64,000 nucleotides of DNA from Paenacidovorax caeni (GTDB lineage: Bacteria; Pseudomonadota; Gammaproteobacteria; Burkholderiales; Burkholderiaceae_C). The DNA is taken from the NCBI RefSeq assembly GCF_001298675.1, contig NZ_CYIG01000005.1:62001-126000 (forward strand), read 5' to 3'. The position numbers and the translations under genes are program-made. Shown piece after piece: positions 8,237 to 17,523 of the stretch (within the stretch, counting starts at the first letter, position 1; every line of letters begins with the position of its first letter). Below the pieces are notes generated by a model. It was not told the origin of the DNA, ran no database searches, and worked only from the letters and a program-made list of their open reading frames with translations.

Positions 8237-11200
8237 TCGTTCTCTCCTTTACCAGTGCTGCTTGGCGCATCCTTGCGCCGCTGCAGGCGCACCACACGCG
8301 GGTCATCCCAATGGCCTTCGATGCGAAATTCTTGTGTGGCGGCAGAAATCAGGGGGCCACGCAGGAACACCTGCGCCAGGAAGCTGCCCAGGCCGATCAC
8401 CGGATTGATGGCCGTAGCCACGAGCGACGCCGTCATGGCGTTGACCTCGGGTACCACGACGACATGCAGACTCTGCGTCTCGTGCTGGATGTCGGCCTGG
8501 CCCTCCATGAGGACGGCGGCGTTCACGCCCTTCATTTGCAGATTGTTGGTGAAGGCGACGCCGCGCTCAACGCGCACGTCGCCACGCACGAAGTCGAAAG
8601 AGAAACCCTCGCTGAACACATCGCGGAAGTCCAGCGTGAGGCGCCGAGGCAGCGACTGCAGGCTGAGCACGCCCAGCAGTTTGGCCAGGCCTGGGTCGGC
8701 CTTGAGAAACTGGCCGCTTTCCATGTCGATATGCAGCTGCCCGGTCATGGAGTGGTAGTCTGGATTGAGGGGTGATCCGAGCCAGGCCACCTGTCCCTCC
8801 AGCCGGCCTTTGCCCTTGCGCACCACGCCTGGCATGCCCAGGCGTCCCAGCAGTTCGCCCGCGTCGTTGATGTCCAGGCGCATGTTCATCACCGTGCGGC
8901 GCTCCGGGGCGTGGCGCGCACCCTCGCCCGTCAGCAGCGCCCAGTTGCCGCTGCCGGTGAATTGGGCCTCGGGCGTGCGCAGGTTGAACTTGGCCAGGCG
9001 CCATTCGCGCGGCGCGTGGTCGCCGCCGCCGCGGTTCTGCGCCTCAATCTCCAGCTGGCCCAGGTGCCGCCCGCCGAGCTCGAAGTCCTGAACCACGATG
9101 TCCAGTGCCGGCAGCGTGCGGGGTTGCTCGTCAAGCAGCTTATCCACGGCCGTGGCGGAGCTCTGTGGCAGCGCCAGACGCGTCAGGCGTGCATGGAGTC
9201 GGCCCGCCGGGTCGCGCACCGAGCCCGGGTGGTATTGCACGTGGCCAGAGAGCTCGCGCGCGTCCAGGCTGGCCTGCCAGGAGCCACCGCTCTGCGTTGC
9301 GCCCACAACCAGGTTGTGCAGTGTGCGTCCGTCGAGGGTTACCTGGTCGGCGCGCAGGGCCAGGCGGGTTGGCAGGTACTCCTGCATGGCGTGTCTTGGC
9401 GTGTCCTGCGTGCTGCCCGCCAGCGCCTCGGCCAGCTTTTCCCAGGCGTCTACGTCGATGTGATCCAGCCTGGCGTTGGCTGCTACCCCGGCATCCGGCA
9501 GGTCCGGCGCTTCGCCCGCGCCCACGCTGATGCTGCCGCGCAGTACCTGCGGCTGTGCGCCGCCCAGGTCGCGCAGGTACTGTGCTTTGCCCAAGGCGCC
9601 CAGATCCAGCGTCAACAGATCCTGCACTGGCGCCTTGCTGCCAGGCGCTGCGGCTTCGCGCGTGAGTTGCTTGTCGAAGCGCAGGGGCTGGGTGGCATCG
9701 GCCTTTTTGTTCAATGGCGCGGGCAGTTCCAGCGCCATGCCTTGCAGGGCTGTCGTGACCTGCAACTCGGGTACGCCGCGGCGCACTGTCAGGGCGAACT
9801 GGTAGGGCGTGCTGCCACTGGCGTGCTGCGCCAAGCGCGCCAGCAGGCCCAGTTCGTGCGCCTGGCGCAGCCCTTCCGCAGTGGCAAGGCCCTGGGCCCG
9901 CACCTGCACCGGGGCGTCGGTGCCGCGCATGCCCCCTTCCAGGCGCACCTCGCCGCCCAGCGCCTGCGCGCGCACCCCGGCGAGGGTGAAGCCGGTGTCG
10001 CTGAACTGCACGGCACCACGCACGCGCGACAGCACCGGTGCGTCGGGCGTGATCTGCACCTCGTTGCTGCCCGAGAAGGCCACGCTGCCCTGCACGCGTG
10101 ACGCATGGATTTGGCTGACCGGAAGTGCCAGCTTCAACTGCAGCTCGGCCTGGCCACTGCCCTTGGCGTGGTCGAGGGCATGGGTGGCCAGAGCGGCGAT
10201 GGGGGAGTGCGCCACCACGGACAGCATGTCCGCCAGCGGACCGCGCCCCTGCGCCTGTACGGCGACCTCGGTATGCATCAGATTAGGAATCTGCGCCTCG
10301 ATCTGTCCCATGCGCAGTTGCGGCGTGCCTTTGAAACTGGCGCTGGCCTTGCGCACCGCCATGCTGTAACGATCAAACACCAGCTCCCCCGAGAGCTGCG
10401 TCAATGCGGGCCAGGGCAATTCCCCCGCCCCCTGCAGGCGCGGTGGCACGTAGGCGTAGGTGGCGTTTTGGATCTTCGCTGCGATGTGGAACTCCCCCTG
10501 CTCCGGCCGTTCGAAAGGCAGGTCGTGCAAGTCGCCGCGCACCTTGAAGCGCACCTGGTTTGACGTGCCCGCCTGCACCGCGTCGCGTACGTAGTGGCGC
10601 ACCTCGGCATCGATGGACAGGGGCAGGTAGCGGTGCACGCGCGTGCCGTCGGCGCGCTGCAGCTGGCCTTGCAGGTCCAGGATTCCGGGAAAGCGCGATT
10701 TGCCAGGCGAGCGGGCCGGGTCGCTGGTGCGCCAGCTGAGCTGGGCCTGGCCTTGTGCGTCGGCATTCGCGAAACGAATGTCGGAGGCCTGCAGCGCGAT
10801 GTGTTCGCCCTGGAGGCTCCAGCGCAGCGTGGCGGACAGGCGCTGCAGCGGCACCACCGCTTCCTCGAAGACGCCAGGCAGCGCCAATGCCCCCTGAGCG
10901 ATAGCTAATTGCGCCTTGCCGCCGCCCTGGTTCAGATCGAAGCTTACGCTGGCACCGCGCAGGCCGAAGTCCTGCGGCTGATAGCCTGGGGGCGCATCGG
11001 TTGGCGGTGCGGCCAGGGCCAGGTCCGTGGCGCGCCCTTTGATCTGGTACTGCTGCAGGTGGGCCCATGGCCCCCGCCATCGCGCGTCAATGTCTTGCAC
11101 CAGCCCCTGCGGGGCATAGCGGCGCAGCGCGCCGTGGGCCACATCGCCCAGGGGCAATGCGCTGGCAATCTGGGCCAGTGCGGCCAGGTCGAGTCGGTCG

Positions 11201-12291
11201 GCACGTAGCTCGCCCTGCGCTGCGTGGCTGCCGTCCGCTTGCGTTTGGCGCAGCGTCAGGTTGCCCCCGGGCCAAACCAGACCGTCCTCGGTGCTGAACT
11301 GCAGGGATTGCGTGGCCAGCTCAAACCCTTCGTCCCAATGGCTGGCGCTGATGCGCCCAGCGATGCCACGCAAGGCCAGGGGCGCCAGTTGTGCGCCCAG
11401 AGTGGCGTGCACGTCTGCCAGTCGCATGTCCACGCTGCCTCCGGTGGCCTGGCCGCGTTGCACGTCGATCCAGGCCCGCACCGCGCCGTGGCCGCGCGCC
11501 AGCGTGATGTCCCCCAGGTCGGCATGCTGGCGCAGCTGCGCTACGTCCACGCGTGGAAACATGGCGTACAACTGGCCGCTCCAGCGTTCCCAGGCGCCCG
11601 CATGGACGGACAGCAAGGGCTCGCGCAACTGCCCCATCAGGGTGAAGCGCTCGCCCCAGTCTGGCGGCGGCGTCGCGTCGAGGCGCAAGCTGTGGCGCCA
11701 GCCGCGGTTACGCAACACGATGTCTACCGCGTCCAAGGCCAGCGGCGGTGCTGGATGCAGGGCGTCGCTCCAGTGCACCGTGCCGCCGCGCACCACCACT
11801 TCGCCCTGGGAGAAGAGCCAGTCGGCGGCACCACCATCGCTGGCGCCCCCTGGGGTGAACGGCAGGCCGGCAATGAACAGCTTCCCGTCAGCCGCACGCC
11901 GGATATCGAGTGCGGGCCGCTCGATATACAGCTGCTCAAACCCCATACGCAGCAGTGAGCGCGGCGACAGCGCCACCACCACGCGCGGCAACTGCAGCGC
12001 GGTGCGCCCATCGGCGTCGAGCAGTGCCACGTCTTCCAGTTCGAACGAGGGCACCAGCACTTCGGTGCGTGCGTGCAAGGCGCCAATGCGCACGGGTACC
12101 CCCAAGGCGCGCGCGGCGTAGGCTTCGAGCTGCGGGCGGAATTCGTCCACACGCGGCACAATCAGGCCGTGCAGCAACCCCCACGCCAAGGCCAGCAAAA
12201 GCCACAGGGCCAGCAACAAGCCCAGGGACCAGCGCGCGAAGCCGGCGACCCATCGCAGCAAACGGGGTGGGTGGGTGATCGGTTCGGTCAT
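8233..12291 (-). CDS. yhdP: YhdP family AsmA-like envelope protein
   Basis: 1352 residues from MTEPITHPPRLLRW. One N-terminal transmembrane helix (residues about 20-42) anchors a very long periplasmic region rich in short beta repeats, ending in the AsmA-like domain (LGVLSLQSLPRRLTLDFRDV, then ATAINPVIGLGSFLAQVFL). The family forms bridge-like proteins proposed to carry phospholipid from inner to outer membrane. The length is typical. An upstream in-frame start at 12429 would overlap the glnE promoter and start and is less likely. It is divergent from glnE with about 110 bases between and leads the yhdP-nit-kinase-regulator operon. Confidence 0.93.
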   Translation of the reverse strand: MTEPITHPPRLLRWVAGFARWSLGLLLALWLLLALAWGLLHGLIVPRVDEFRPQLEAYAARALGVPVRIGALHARTEVLVPSFELEDVALLDADGRTALQLPRVVVALSPRSLLRMGFEQLYIERPALDIRRAADGKLFIAGLPFTPGGASDGGAADWLFSQGEVVVRGGTVHWSDALHPAPPLALDAVDIVLRNRGWRHSLRLDATPPPDWGERFTLMGQLREPLLSVHAGAWERWSGQLYAMFPRVDVAQLRQHADLGDITLARGHGAVRAWIDVQRGQATGGSVDMRLADVHATLGAQLAPLALRGIAGRISASHWDEGFELATQSLQFSTEDGLVWPGGNLTLRQTQADGSHAAQGELRADRLDLAALAQIASALPLGDVAHGALRRYAPQGLVQDIDARWRGPWAHLQQYQIKGRATDLALAAPPTDAPPGYQPQDFGLRGASVSFDLNQGGGKAQLAIAQGALALPGVFEEAVVPLQRLSATLRWSLQGEHIALQASDIRFANADAQGQAQLSWRTSDPARSPGKSRFPGILDLQGQLQRADGTRVHRYLPLSIDAEVRHYVRDAVQAGTSNQVRFKVRGDLHDLPFERPEQGEFHIAAKIQNATYAYVPPRLQGAGELPWPALTQLSGELVFDRYSMAVRKASASFKGTPQLRMGQIEAQIPNLMHTEVAVQAQGRGPLADMLSVVAHSPIAALATHALDHAKGSGQAELQLKLALPVSQIHASRVQGSVAFSGSNEVQITPDAPVLSRVRGAVQFSDTGFTLAGVRAQALGGEVRLEGGMRGTDAPVQVRAQGLATAEGLRQAHELGLLARLAQHASGSTPYQFALTVRRGVPELQVTTALQGMALELPAPLNKKADATQPLRFDKQLTREAAAPGSKAPVQDLLTLDLGALGKAQYLRDLGGAQPQVLRGSISVGAGEAPDLPDAGVAANARLDHIDVDAWEKLAEALAGSTQDTPRHAMQEYLPTRLALRADQVTLDGRTLHNLVVGATQSGGSWQASLDARELSGHVQYHPGSVRDPAGRLHARLTRLALPQSSATAVDKLLDEQPRTLPALDIVVQDFELGGRHLGQLEIEAQNRGGGDHAPREWRLAKFNLRTPEAQFTGSGNWALLTGEGARHAPERRTVMNMRLDINDAGELLGRLGMPGVVRKGKGRLEGQVAWLGSPLNPDYHSMTGQLHIDMESGQFLKADPGLAKLLGVLSLQSLPRRLTLDFRDVFSEGFSFDFVRGDVRVERGVAFTNNLQMKGVNAAVLMEGQADIQHETQSLHVVVVPEVNAMTASLVATAINPVIGLGSFLAQVFLRGPLISAATQEFRIEGHWDDPRVVRLQRRKDAPSSTGKGENE

Positions 12292-12400
12292 GGCGCGCGG
12301 GAATGTGGCGGGAATTATCACCCGCGGCCCCGTGCCGTTTTCGTGCGTTCCCCCTTGTTGACAGGTCGTTTCCTTTCGTTGCCCCGCCTTTAAAGAACGC

Positions 12401-15154
12401 ATGCAGTCCGCAGATCTTTCTTCCTCCACCGCGCCGGCCCCCGCGCCCGCTCAGGCCGCGTACTCCCGCTTCTTCCAGCGCCTCCACCGACGCTACGCCG
12501 AAGAGCTTGCGCTGCTGCCACCCGGGCCGCCGACGCGCGCGTCCATGGAAGCGGCGCTGGCGGTGCTCATGGCACGCGGCCCGGGCGGGGCGGCGGGCCT
12601 GGGTGTGGCGCTGCGTATCCTGCGCCAGATCGTGATGGAGCGCCTGATCGTGCTTGACTGCGACGGCCAGGCGCCGCTGGAGCAGATCACCGGCGCCGTG
12701 ACCGCGCTGGCCGAGCTGGCGTTGGACCGCGCCTGCCAGCAGGTGCGCGCCGATCTGGACGAGCGCCATGGCGCGCCGCAGGGGCCGGGCGGGCGCAGTG
12801 TGCCGCTGTGGATTGTGGGCATGGGCAAGCTGGGCGCGCGTGAACTCAACGTGTCGAGCGACATTGATCTCATCTACGTCTACGAGCACGATGGCGAGAC
12901 CGCTGGCCAGCCCGACGGGCGCGGCAAGCTCTCGCACCACGAATACTTCGCCCGGGCGGTGAAGGCCATCTATGGCCTGATCGGCGACACGACGGAGCAT
13001 GGCTTCGTCTTCCGCGTCGATCTGGCACTGCGCCCGCACGGCAACTCGGGCCCCCCGGCCGTCTCGCTGCAGGCGTTGGAGGAGTACCTGCAGGTGCAGG
13101 GCCGCGAGTGGGAGCGTTTCGCCTGGCTCAAGAGCCGCGTGGTGGCGCCCCTGGAGAGCGTGAAGGGCCCCGAGGTGCTGGGATTGCGCGCTGCCGTGCT
13201 GCCCTTCGTTTTCCGCCGCTACCTCGACTACAGCGTGTTCGACGCGCTGCGCGGGCTGCACCGGCAGATCCGTGGCCACGCCATGCAGCGCAGCGCCGGC
13301 CGGCCTGAGCGTGCCAACGACGTCAAGCTGTCGCGTGGCGGCATCCGTGAGATCGAGTTCACCGTGCAGCTGTTGCAGGTGGTGCGCGGCGGCCAGTTCC
13401 CCGAGCTGCGCTGTCGTCCCACGCTGGAGGCCCTGCAGCGCCTGGCGCGTGCCGGCCTGATGCCGCAGGAGACGGCGGCGCAGTTGGCTGCGGCCTATGT
13501 TTTCCTGCGCCGGGTCGAGCACCGTATTCAGTACCTTGACGACCAGCAGACCCATGTGCTGCCCACGCGCGACGACGACCTGGGATGGATTGCCCAGACC
13601 CTGGGCATGGACACCTGCGCCTTCCTGCACCAGCTTGATGCGCACCGCGAGTTCGTGGCCCAGGAGTTCGACACCCTGCTGGGGGGCGCCGGCAAGAAGC
13701 AGTGCAATGGGGGCGGCTGCGGCGGGCCGCGGGCGCAAGGCGACGCCGCGCCCGAGCTCGACAGCCTGCTAGAGCAGCTCTCGGGCAATTTCCAGGAGCG
13801 TGTGGCCCAGTGGCGCACGCACCCGCGCGTGCTGGCGCTGCGCGACGAAGCGCGCGCGCGCCTGCTGCGCCTGGTGCAGCGCACCGCCCAGTGGTTGCGT
13901 GAGGGCAGCGTGAGCGAACAGGCCGCCGTGCGCCTGGTGGACTGGCTGGAGCCGCTGTTGCGCCGCGAGAGCTACCTGGCCCTGCTGCTGGAGCGCCCCT
14001 TTGTGCACGAGCGCCTGCTGCACCTGCTGGGCGCAGCGCGCTGGCCCGCACGCTACCTGCTGCAGCATCCGGGCGTGATTGATGAGCTGGCGGGCGAGGC
14101 CTTGCTGGCCGAGCGCTTCGTGGCCCCGGATTTCGAGCATGAGCTGGAGCTGCGCCGCACCGCGCTGCGCTCCACAGGCGAGGACGACGACGAGAACCTG
14201 CTCGACCTGCTGCGCCGCGCCCACCATGCCGAGGTCTTCCGCACCCTGGCGCGTGACGTGGAGGGCCGTATGAGCGTGGAACAGGTGGCTGACGACCTGT
14301 CGCTGCTGGCCGACAGCGTGCTGCGTGTCACCGCCAAGTGGTGCTGGGAGCGCCTGAAGACGCGCCACCGCGAGGTGCCGCAGTTCGCCATCATTGGCTA
14401 CGGCAAGCTCGGCGGCAAGGAGCTGGGCTACGGCAGCGACCTGGACATCGTGTTTGTGTTCGACGACGACGACGAGCGCGCCCCCGAAATCTATTCCGCC
14501 TACGTGCGCAAGCTCATCAACTGGCTCACGGTGAAAACCGGCGAGGGTGACCTGTTCGAGATCGACACCGCGCTGCGCCCCAACGGCAACTCCGGCCTGC
14601 TGGTGACCAGCTTCACCGCCTATGCCGACTACCAGCAGCAGCGCGGCAGCAACACCGCCTGGACCTGGGAGCACCAGGCCATGACGCGCGCACGCTTCGT
14701 GCTTGGTAGCGAGGACCTGCGCGCGCGCTTCGACGCCGTGCGCGAGGCCGTCATCACCGCGCCACGCGATGCTGCGCTGCTGCGTGCCGAGATCACCGCC
14801 ATGCGCGAGCGCGTGCGCGCCGCCCATCCGGTGCGCGGCGAGGGCTTCGACGTGAAGCACAGCCCCGGCGGCATGGTGGACGCGGAATTCGCCGTGCAGT
14901 ACCTGGTGCTGTCGCAGTCTGGCGTGCACCCCGAACTCATTGGCAACGTGGGCAACATCGCACTGCTGCAGCGTGCTGAGGCCGGCGGCCTGCTGCCTGT
15001 GGGCGTGGGCCGTGCAGCGGCCGACGCCTACCGCGAGCTGCGCCGCGTGCAGCACCGCGCGCGGCTCAACGAGGACACCGCCCCGACCCCGCTCGACCAG
15101 GTGCGCACCCAGCGCGATGCCGTGCTGGCGCTGTGGGCGGCCGTTTTCGGCTGA
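12401..15154 (+). CDS. glnE: Glutamine synthetase adenylyltransferase / adenylyl-removing enzyme
   Basis: 917 residues, full length. Two nucleotidyltransferase domains are seen: the N-terminal adenylyl-removing half with GMGKLGARELNVSSDIDLIY about residue 138, and the C-terminal adenylylating half with GYGKLGGKELGYGSDLDIVF about residue 664. Both keep the paired acidic residues (SDIDL, SDLDI) that bind metal. In between lie the helical linkers (SRGGIREIEF, SPGGMVDAEF). The enzyme attaches or removes AMP on glutamine synthetase in response to PII, so it sets ammonium assimilation. It is divergent from yhdP. A degenerate hairpin repeat follows. Confidence 0.97.
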   Translation: MQSADLSSSTAPAPAPAQAAYSRFFQRLHRRYAEELALLPPGPPTRASMEAALAVLMARGPGGAAGLGVALRILRQIVMERLIVLDCDGQAPLEQITGAVTALAELALDRACQQVRADLDERHGAPQGPGGRSVPLWIVGMGKLGARELNVSSDIDLIYVYEHDGETAGQPDGRGKLSHHEYFARAVKAIYGLIGDTTEHGFVFRVDLALRPHGNSGPPAVSLQALEEYLQVQGREWERFAWLKSRVVAPLESVKGPEVLGLRAAVLPFVFRRYLDYSVFDALRGLHRQIRGHAMQRSAGRPERANDVKLSRGGIREIEFTVQLLQVVRGGQFPELRCRPTLEALQRLARAGLMPQETAAQLAAAYVFLRRVEHRIQYLDDQQTHVLPTRDDDLGWIAQTLGMDTCAFLHQLDAHREFVAQEFDTLLGGAGKKQCNGGGCGGPRAQGDAAPELDSLLEQLSGNFQERVAQWRTHPRVLALRDEARARLLRLVQRTAQWLREGSVSEQAAVRLVDWLEPLLRRESYLALLLERPFVHERLLHLLGAARWPARYLLQHPGVIDELAGEALLAERFVAPDFEHELELRRTALRSTGEDDDENLLDLLRRAHHAEVFRTLARDVEGRMSVEQVADDLSLLADSVLRVTAKWCWERLKTRHREVPQFAIIGYGKLGGKELGYGSDLDIVFVFDDDDERAPEIYSAYVRKLINWLTVKTGEGDLFEIDTALRPNGNSGLLVTSFTAYADYQQQRGSNTAWTWEHQAMTRARFVLGSEDLRARFDAVREAVITAPRDAALLRAEITAMRERVRAAHPVRGEGFDVKHSPGGMVDAEFAVQYLVLSQSGVHPELIGNVGNIALLQRAEAGGLLPVGVGRAAADAYRELRRVQHRARLNEDTAPTPLDQVRTQRDAVLALWAAVFG

Positions 15155-15169
15155 GCGTGCTTTGGAGCC

Positions 15170-15240
15170 TTTTCGGGCTCCAGCCCAATAGGGGCGCGCG
15201 CGAGCAGCTATCAAGACAGTAGCTACCAAGGGCTTCCGGG
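15170..15240 (-). repeat. Degenerate dispersed repeat
   Basis: GAGCAGCTATCAAGACAGTAGCTACCAAGGGC resembles the hairpin repeat family in reverse orientation but lacks the clean AGCGCTT/AAGCGCT stem. It follows glnE and ends just before the TetR-family operator region. Confidence 0.35.
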
Positions 15241-15247
15241 GTTTAAA

Positions 15248-15257
15248 CAAACGTTTG
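15248..15257. promoter_or_regulatory. CAAACGTTTG palindrome, probable TetR-family operator
   Basis: A perfect 10-bp palindrome inside the AT-rich stretch 15242-15265, 26 bases before the ATG of the TetR-family regulator that heads the efflux operon. Position and form fit an autoregulatory operator. Binding is inferred. Confidence 0.5.
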
Positions 15258-15282
15258 ATTTATTGTGGTGTAATGCGGCGCT

Positions 15283-16029
15283 ATGACTCGCGTGCGCCAC
15301 CCATCCACCGACACCGTTCCCCCCGTGCCCACGGCCTCCGAGGGCGAGGCGCCGGCGCGCACGCGCCTGCTGCTGGCCGCGCTCCGGCTCTTTTCCGAAC
15401 AGGGCTACGCCAAGACCTCCATCCGCGCCATCGCCGCCGCCGCCCAGGCCAACGTGGCGGCGGTGAGCTACTACTTCGGCGACAAGGCCGCGCTCTACGC
15501 CGCCGTCTTCTCCGAGCCGCTGGGCGACATGCACTCGCTTATCCCCGATTTCACCGACCCTGACATGCCGTTGCGCGAGGCGCTGCAGTGCTACTTCCGC
15601 GGGGCGCTGGCACCATTGCAGCAGGGCGAGCTGATGCGCCAGTGCGTGCGCCTGCATATCCGCGAGATACTGGAGCCCACTGGGCAACGCGATCGCCACA
15701 TGGACAAGAACGCACGCCAGCCCCATCAGGCGTTCGTCGGCCTGCTGTGCCGCCATATGGGCGTGACCCAGGCGGACGACGGCATGCACCGCCTGGCGTT
15801 CATCCTTGCGGGGCTGGCCTTCCAGCTATGGAGCCACCGCGAGGTGGTGGATGCCATGCGCCCTCAACTGCTGGCCACGCCCGAGGCGGTCGATGCCTGG
15901 ATTGACCGCATGACCGCCTACGCCCTGGCCATCGTGGCCGCCGAGCAGGCGCTGCGCGGCGCCGAGCCGCCTGCCCCCGCCTCCGCTTCCGCCGCGCGCG
16001 CGCCGCGCAGAAAGAAGACCGCACCATGA
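15283..16029 (+). CDS. TetR/CerR family regulator of the efflux operon
   Basis: 248 residues. The N-terminal TetR helix-turn-helix (residues about 25-70: RLLLAALRLFSEQGYAKTSI, then ANVAAVSYYFGDKAALYAAV) is followed by a DUF1956/CerR-type ligand-binding domain (LREALQCYFRGAL, CVRLHIREI). The C-terminus is Ala/Pro-rich and basic. Its stop overlaps the start of the outer-membrane factor gene (ATGA at 16026), so it is part of the operon it probably represses. The likely operator is the palindrome at 15248. Confidence 0.93.
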   Translation: MTRVRHPSTDTVPPVPTASEGEAPARTRLLLAALRLFSEQGYAKTSIRAIAAAAQANVAAVSYYFGDKAALYAAVFSEPLGDMHSLIPDFTDPDMPLREALQCYFRGALAPLQQGELMRQCVRLHIREILEPTGQRDRHMDKNARQPHQAFVGLLCRHMGVTQADDGMHRLAFILAGLAFQLWSHREVVDAMRPQLLATPEAVDAWIDRMTAYALAIVAAEQALRGAEPPAPASASAARAPRRKKTAP

Positions 16030-17468
16030 CCCTCTCCATACTCGGCCGCCTGGCGCTGGCGGCCGCTCCCCTGGCGCTGGCGGCCTGCGCGGTCGGCGCG
16101 CCGCCGCCCAGCGTGCCGGCCGCGGTGCCCGCGGGGTGGCAGGCACCGCTGCCCCATGGCGCCAGCGTGGCCGACCTGGCGCACTGGTGGCAGCGCATGG
16201 ACGATCCGCTGCTGGTGGAACTGATCGCCGCGGCGCAGGAGGTCAGCCCGTCCATGGCCCAGGCCCGTTCGCGCCTGGCGCAGGCGCGCGCCAGCCAGGT
16301 GGCGGCCCGCGCGGCCCTGTGGCCGGCGCTGGACGCCCAGGCCACCGCCCGCAGGGGGCTGGACACGCAGCAAGGCGGGCTCAACACCGTGGCCCAGGGC
16401 ACGCTGCAGGCGAGCTGGGAAGTCGATCTTTTCGGCGGCAACGCGGCCCAGGGCGAGGCCGCCGCGCAGCGCCTGGCCGGGGCGCGGGCGCAATGGCACG
16501 AGGCGCGCGTCTCGGTCGCCGCCGAGGTGGCGCTGGCCACCAGCGAATGGCGCCAGTGCAGGCAGTTGCAGGCGGTGGCGCAGGCCGATGCGCAGTCGCG
16601 CGGCGAGACCGCGCGGCTGGCGCGCCTGTCCGAGCAGGCCGGCTTCACCGCCCCCGCCACGGCGGCGCTGGCCCAGGCCAGCCAGGCCGAGGGCCAGGCG
16701 CGCGCGGTGCAGCAGCGTCTGCAGTGCGAGGTGGCCCTGAAGGGGCTGGTGGCGCTCACCGGCTGGGACGAGCCGGTGCTGCGCGAGCGCCTGTCCGCCC
16801 AGCCAGCGCAGGAAGCACCCGATGCGCTGTTCGCGGTCGGCGCGCTGCCGGCCCAGGTACTGGCGCAGCGGCCCGACCTCTACAGCGCCGAGCGCGAAGT
16901 GGCCGCCGCCAGTGCCGAGGTGGGCAGCGCCCGGGCCCAGCGCTATCCGCGCCTGGTGCTCAGCGGCACGGTGGGCGCGGGCTGGCTGAGCATGGGCGGG
17001 CAGCAGCAGGGGGCCAACGCCTGGGCGCTGGGCCCCGCCACGCTGAGCCTGCCGCTGTTCGACGGCGGCCGCCGGGCCGCTCAGGTGGACGCGGCGCAGG
17101 CGCGCTACGACGAAGCCGTGGCGCTGTACCGGGCCCGCGTGCGCCAGGCCGTGAGCGAGGTCGAGCAGGCCCTGGTGCGCCTGCAGGGCGCGGCCGAGCG
17201 CAGCGCCGACGCCGCGCGCGCCGCCCAGGGCTACCACACCGCCTACCTCGCGGCCGAGGCGCGCTGGCGCGGCGGGCTGGCGAGCCTGATGGAACTCGAA
17301 GAGGTGCGCCGCAGCGCGCTGGCCGCGCAAACCGCCGTGGTGAACCTGCGCCAGGAGCGCATGGCCGCCTGGGTGGCCCTGTACCGCGCCGCGGGCGGCG
17401 GCTGGGACGCGGATGCGCCCGGGCCCGACGCGGCCCCGCTCCCCGTGGCCGCGCGGGCCACGCCCTGA
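16026..17468 (+). CDS. RND efflux outer-membrane lipoprotein (NodT family)
   Basis: 480 residues. The signal peptide ends in LALAACAVG, so it is probably lipidated on the Cys. Two OEP repeats with long coiled-coil helices follow (residues about 60-245 and 270-450), with PSMAQARSRLAQARA, SWEVDLFGG and LPLFDGGRRAAQVDAAQ as typical signatures. It should form the trimeric TolC-like channel for the adjacent adaptor and RND pump. Placing the OMF gene first, before adaptor and pump, is less usual than adaptor-pump-OMF. It overlaps the regulator by 4 bases. Confidence 0.94.
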   Translation: MTLSILGRLALAAAPLALAACAVGAPPPSVPAAVPAGWQAPLPHGASVADLAHWWQRMDDPLLVELIAAAQEVSPSMAQARSRLAQARASQVAARAALWPALDAQATARRGLDTQQGGLNTVAQGTLQASWEVDLFGGNAAQGEAAAQRLAGARAQWHEARVSVAAEVALATSEWRQCRQLQAVAQADAQSRGETARLARLSEQAGFTAPATAALAQASQAEGQARAVQQRLQCEVALKGLVALTGWDEPVLRERLSAQPAQEAPDALFAVGALPAQVLAQRPDLYSAEREVAAASAEVGSARAQRYPRLVLSGTVGAGWLSMGGQQQGANAWALGPATLSLPLFDGGRRAAQVDAAQARYDEAVALYRARVRQAVSEVEQALVRLQGAAERSADAARAAQGYHTAYLAAEARWRGGLASLMELEEVRRSALAAQTAVVNLRQERMAAWVALYRAAGGGWDADAPGPDAAPLPVAARATP

Positions 17469-17523
17469 CCACGCCTTGATTGACAGCGGTTTTTCCGCAC
17501 CCGAACCCATGAATGGACCTTCC

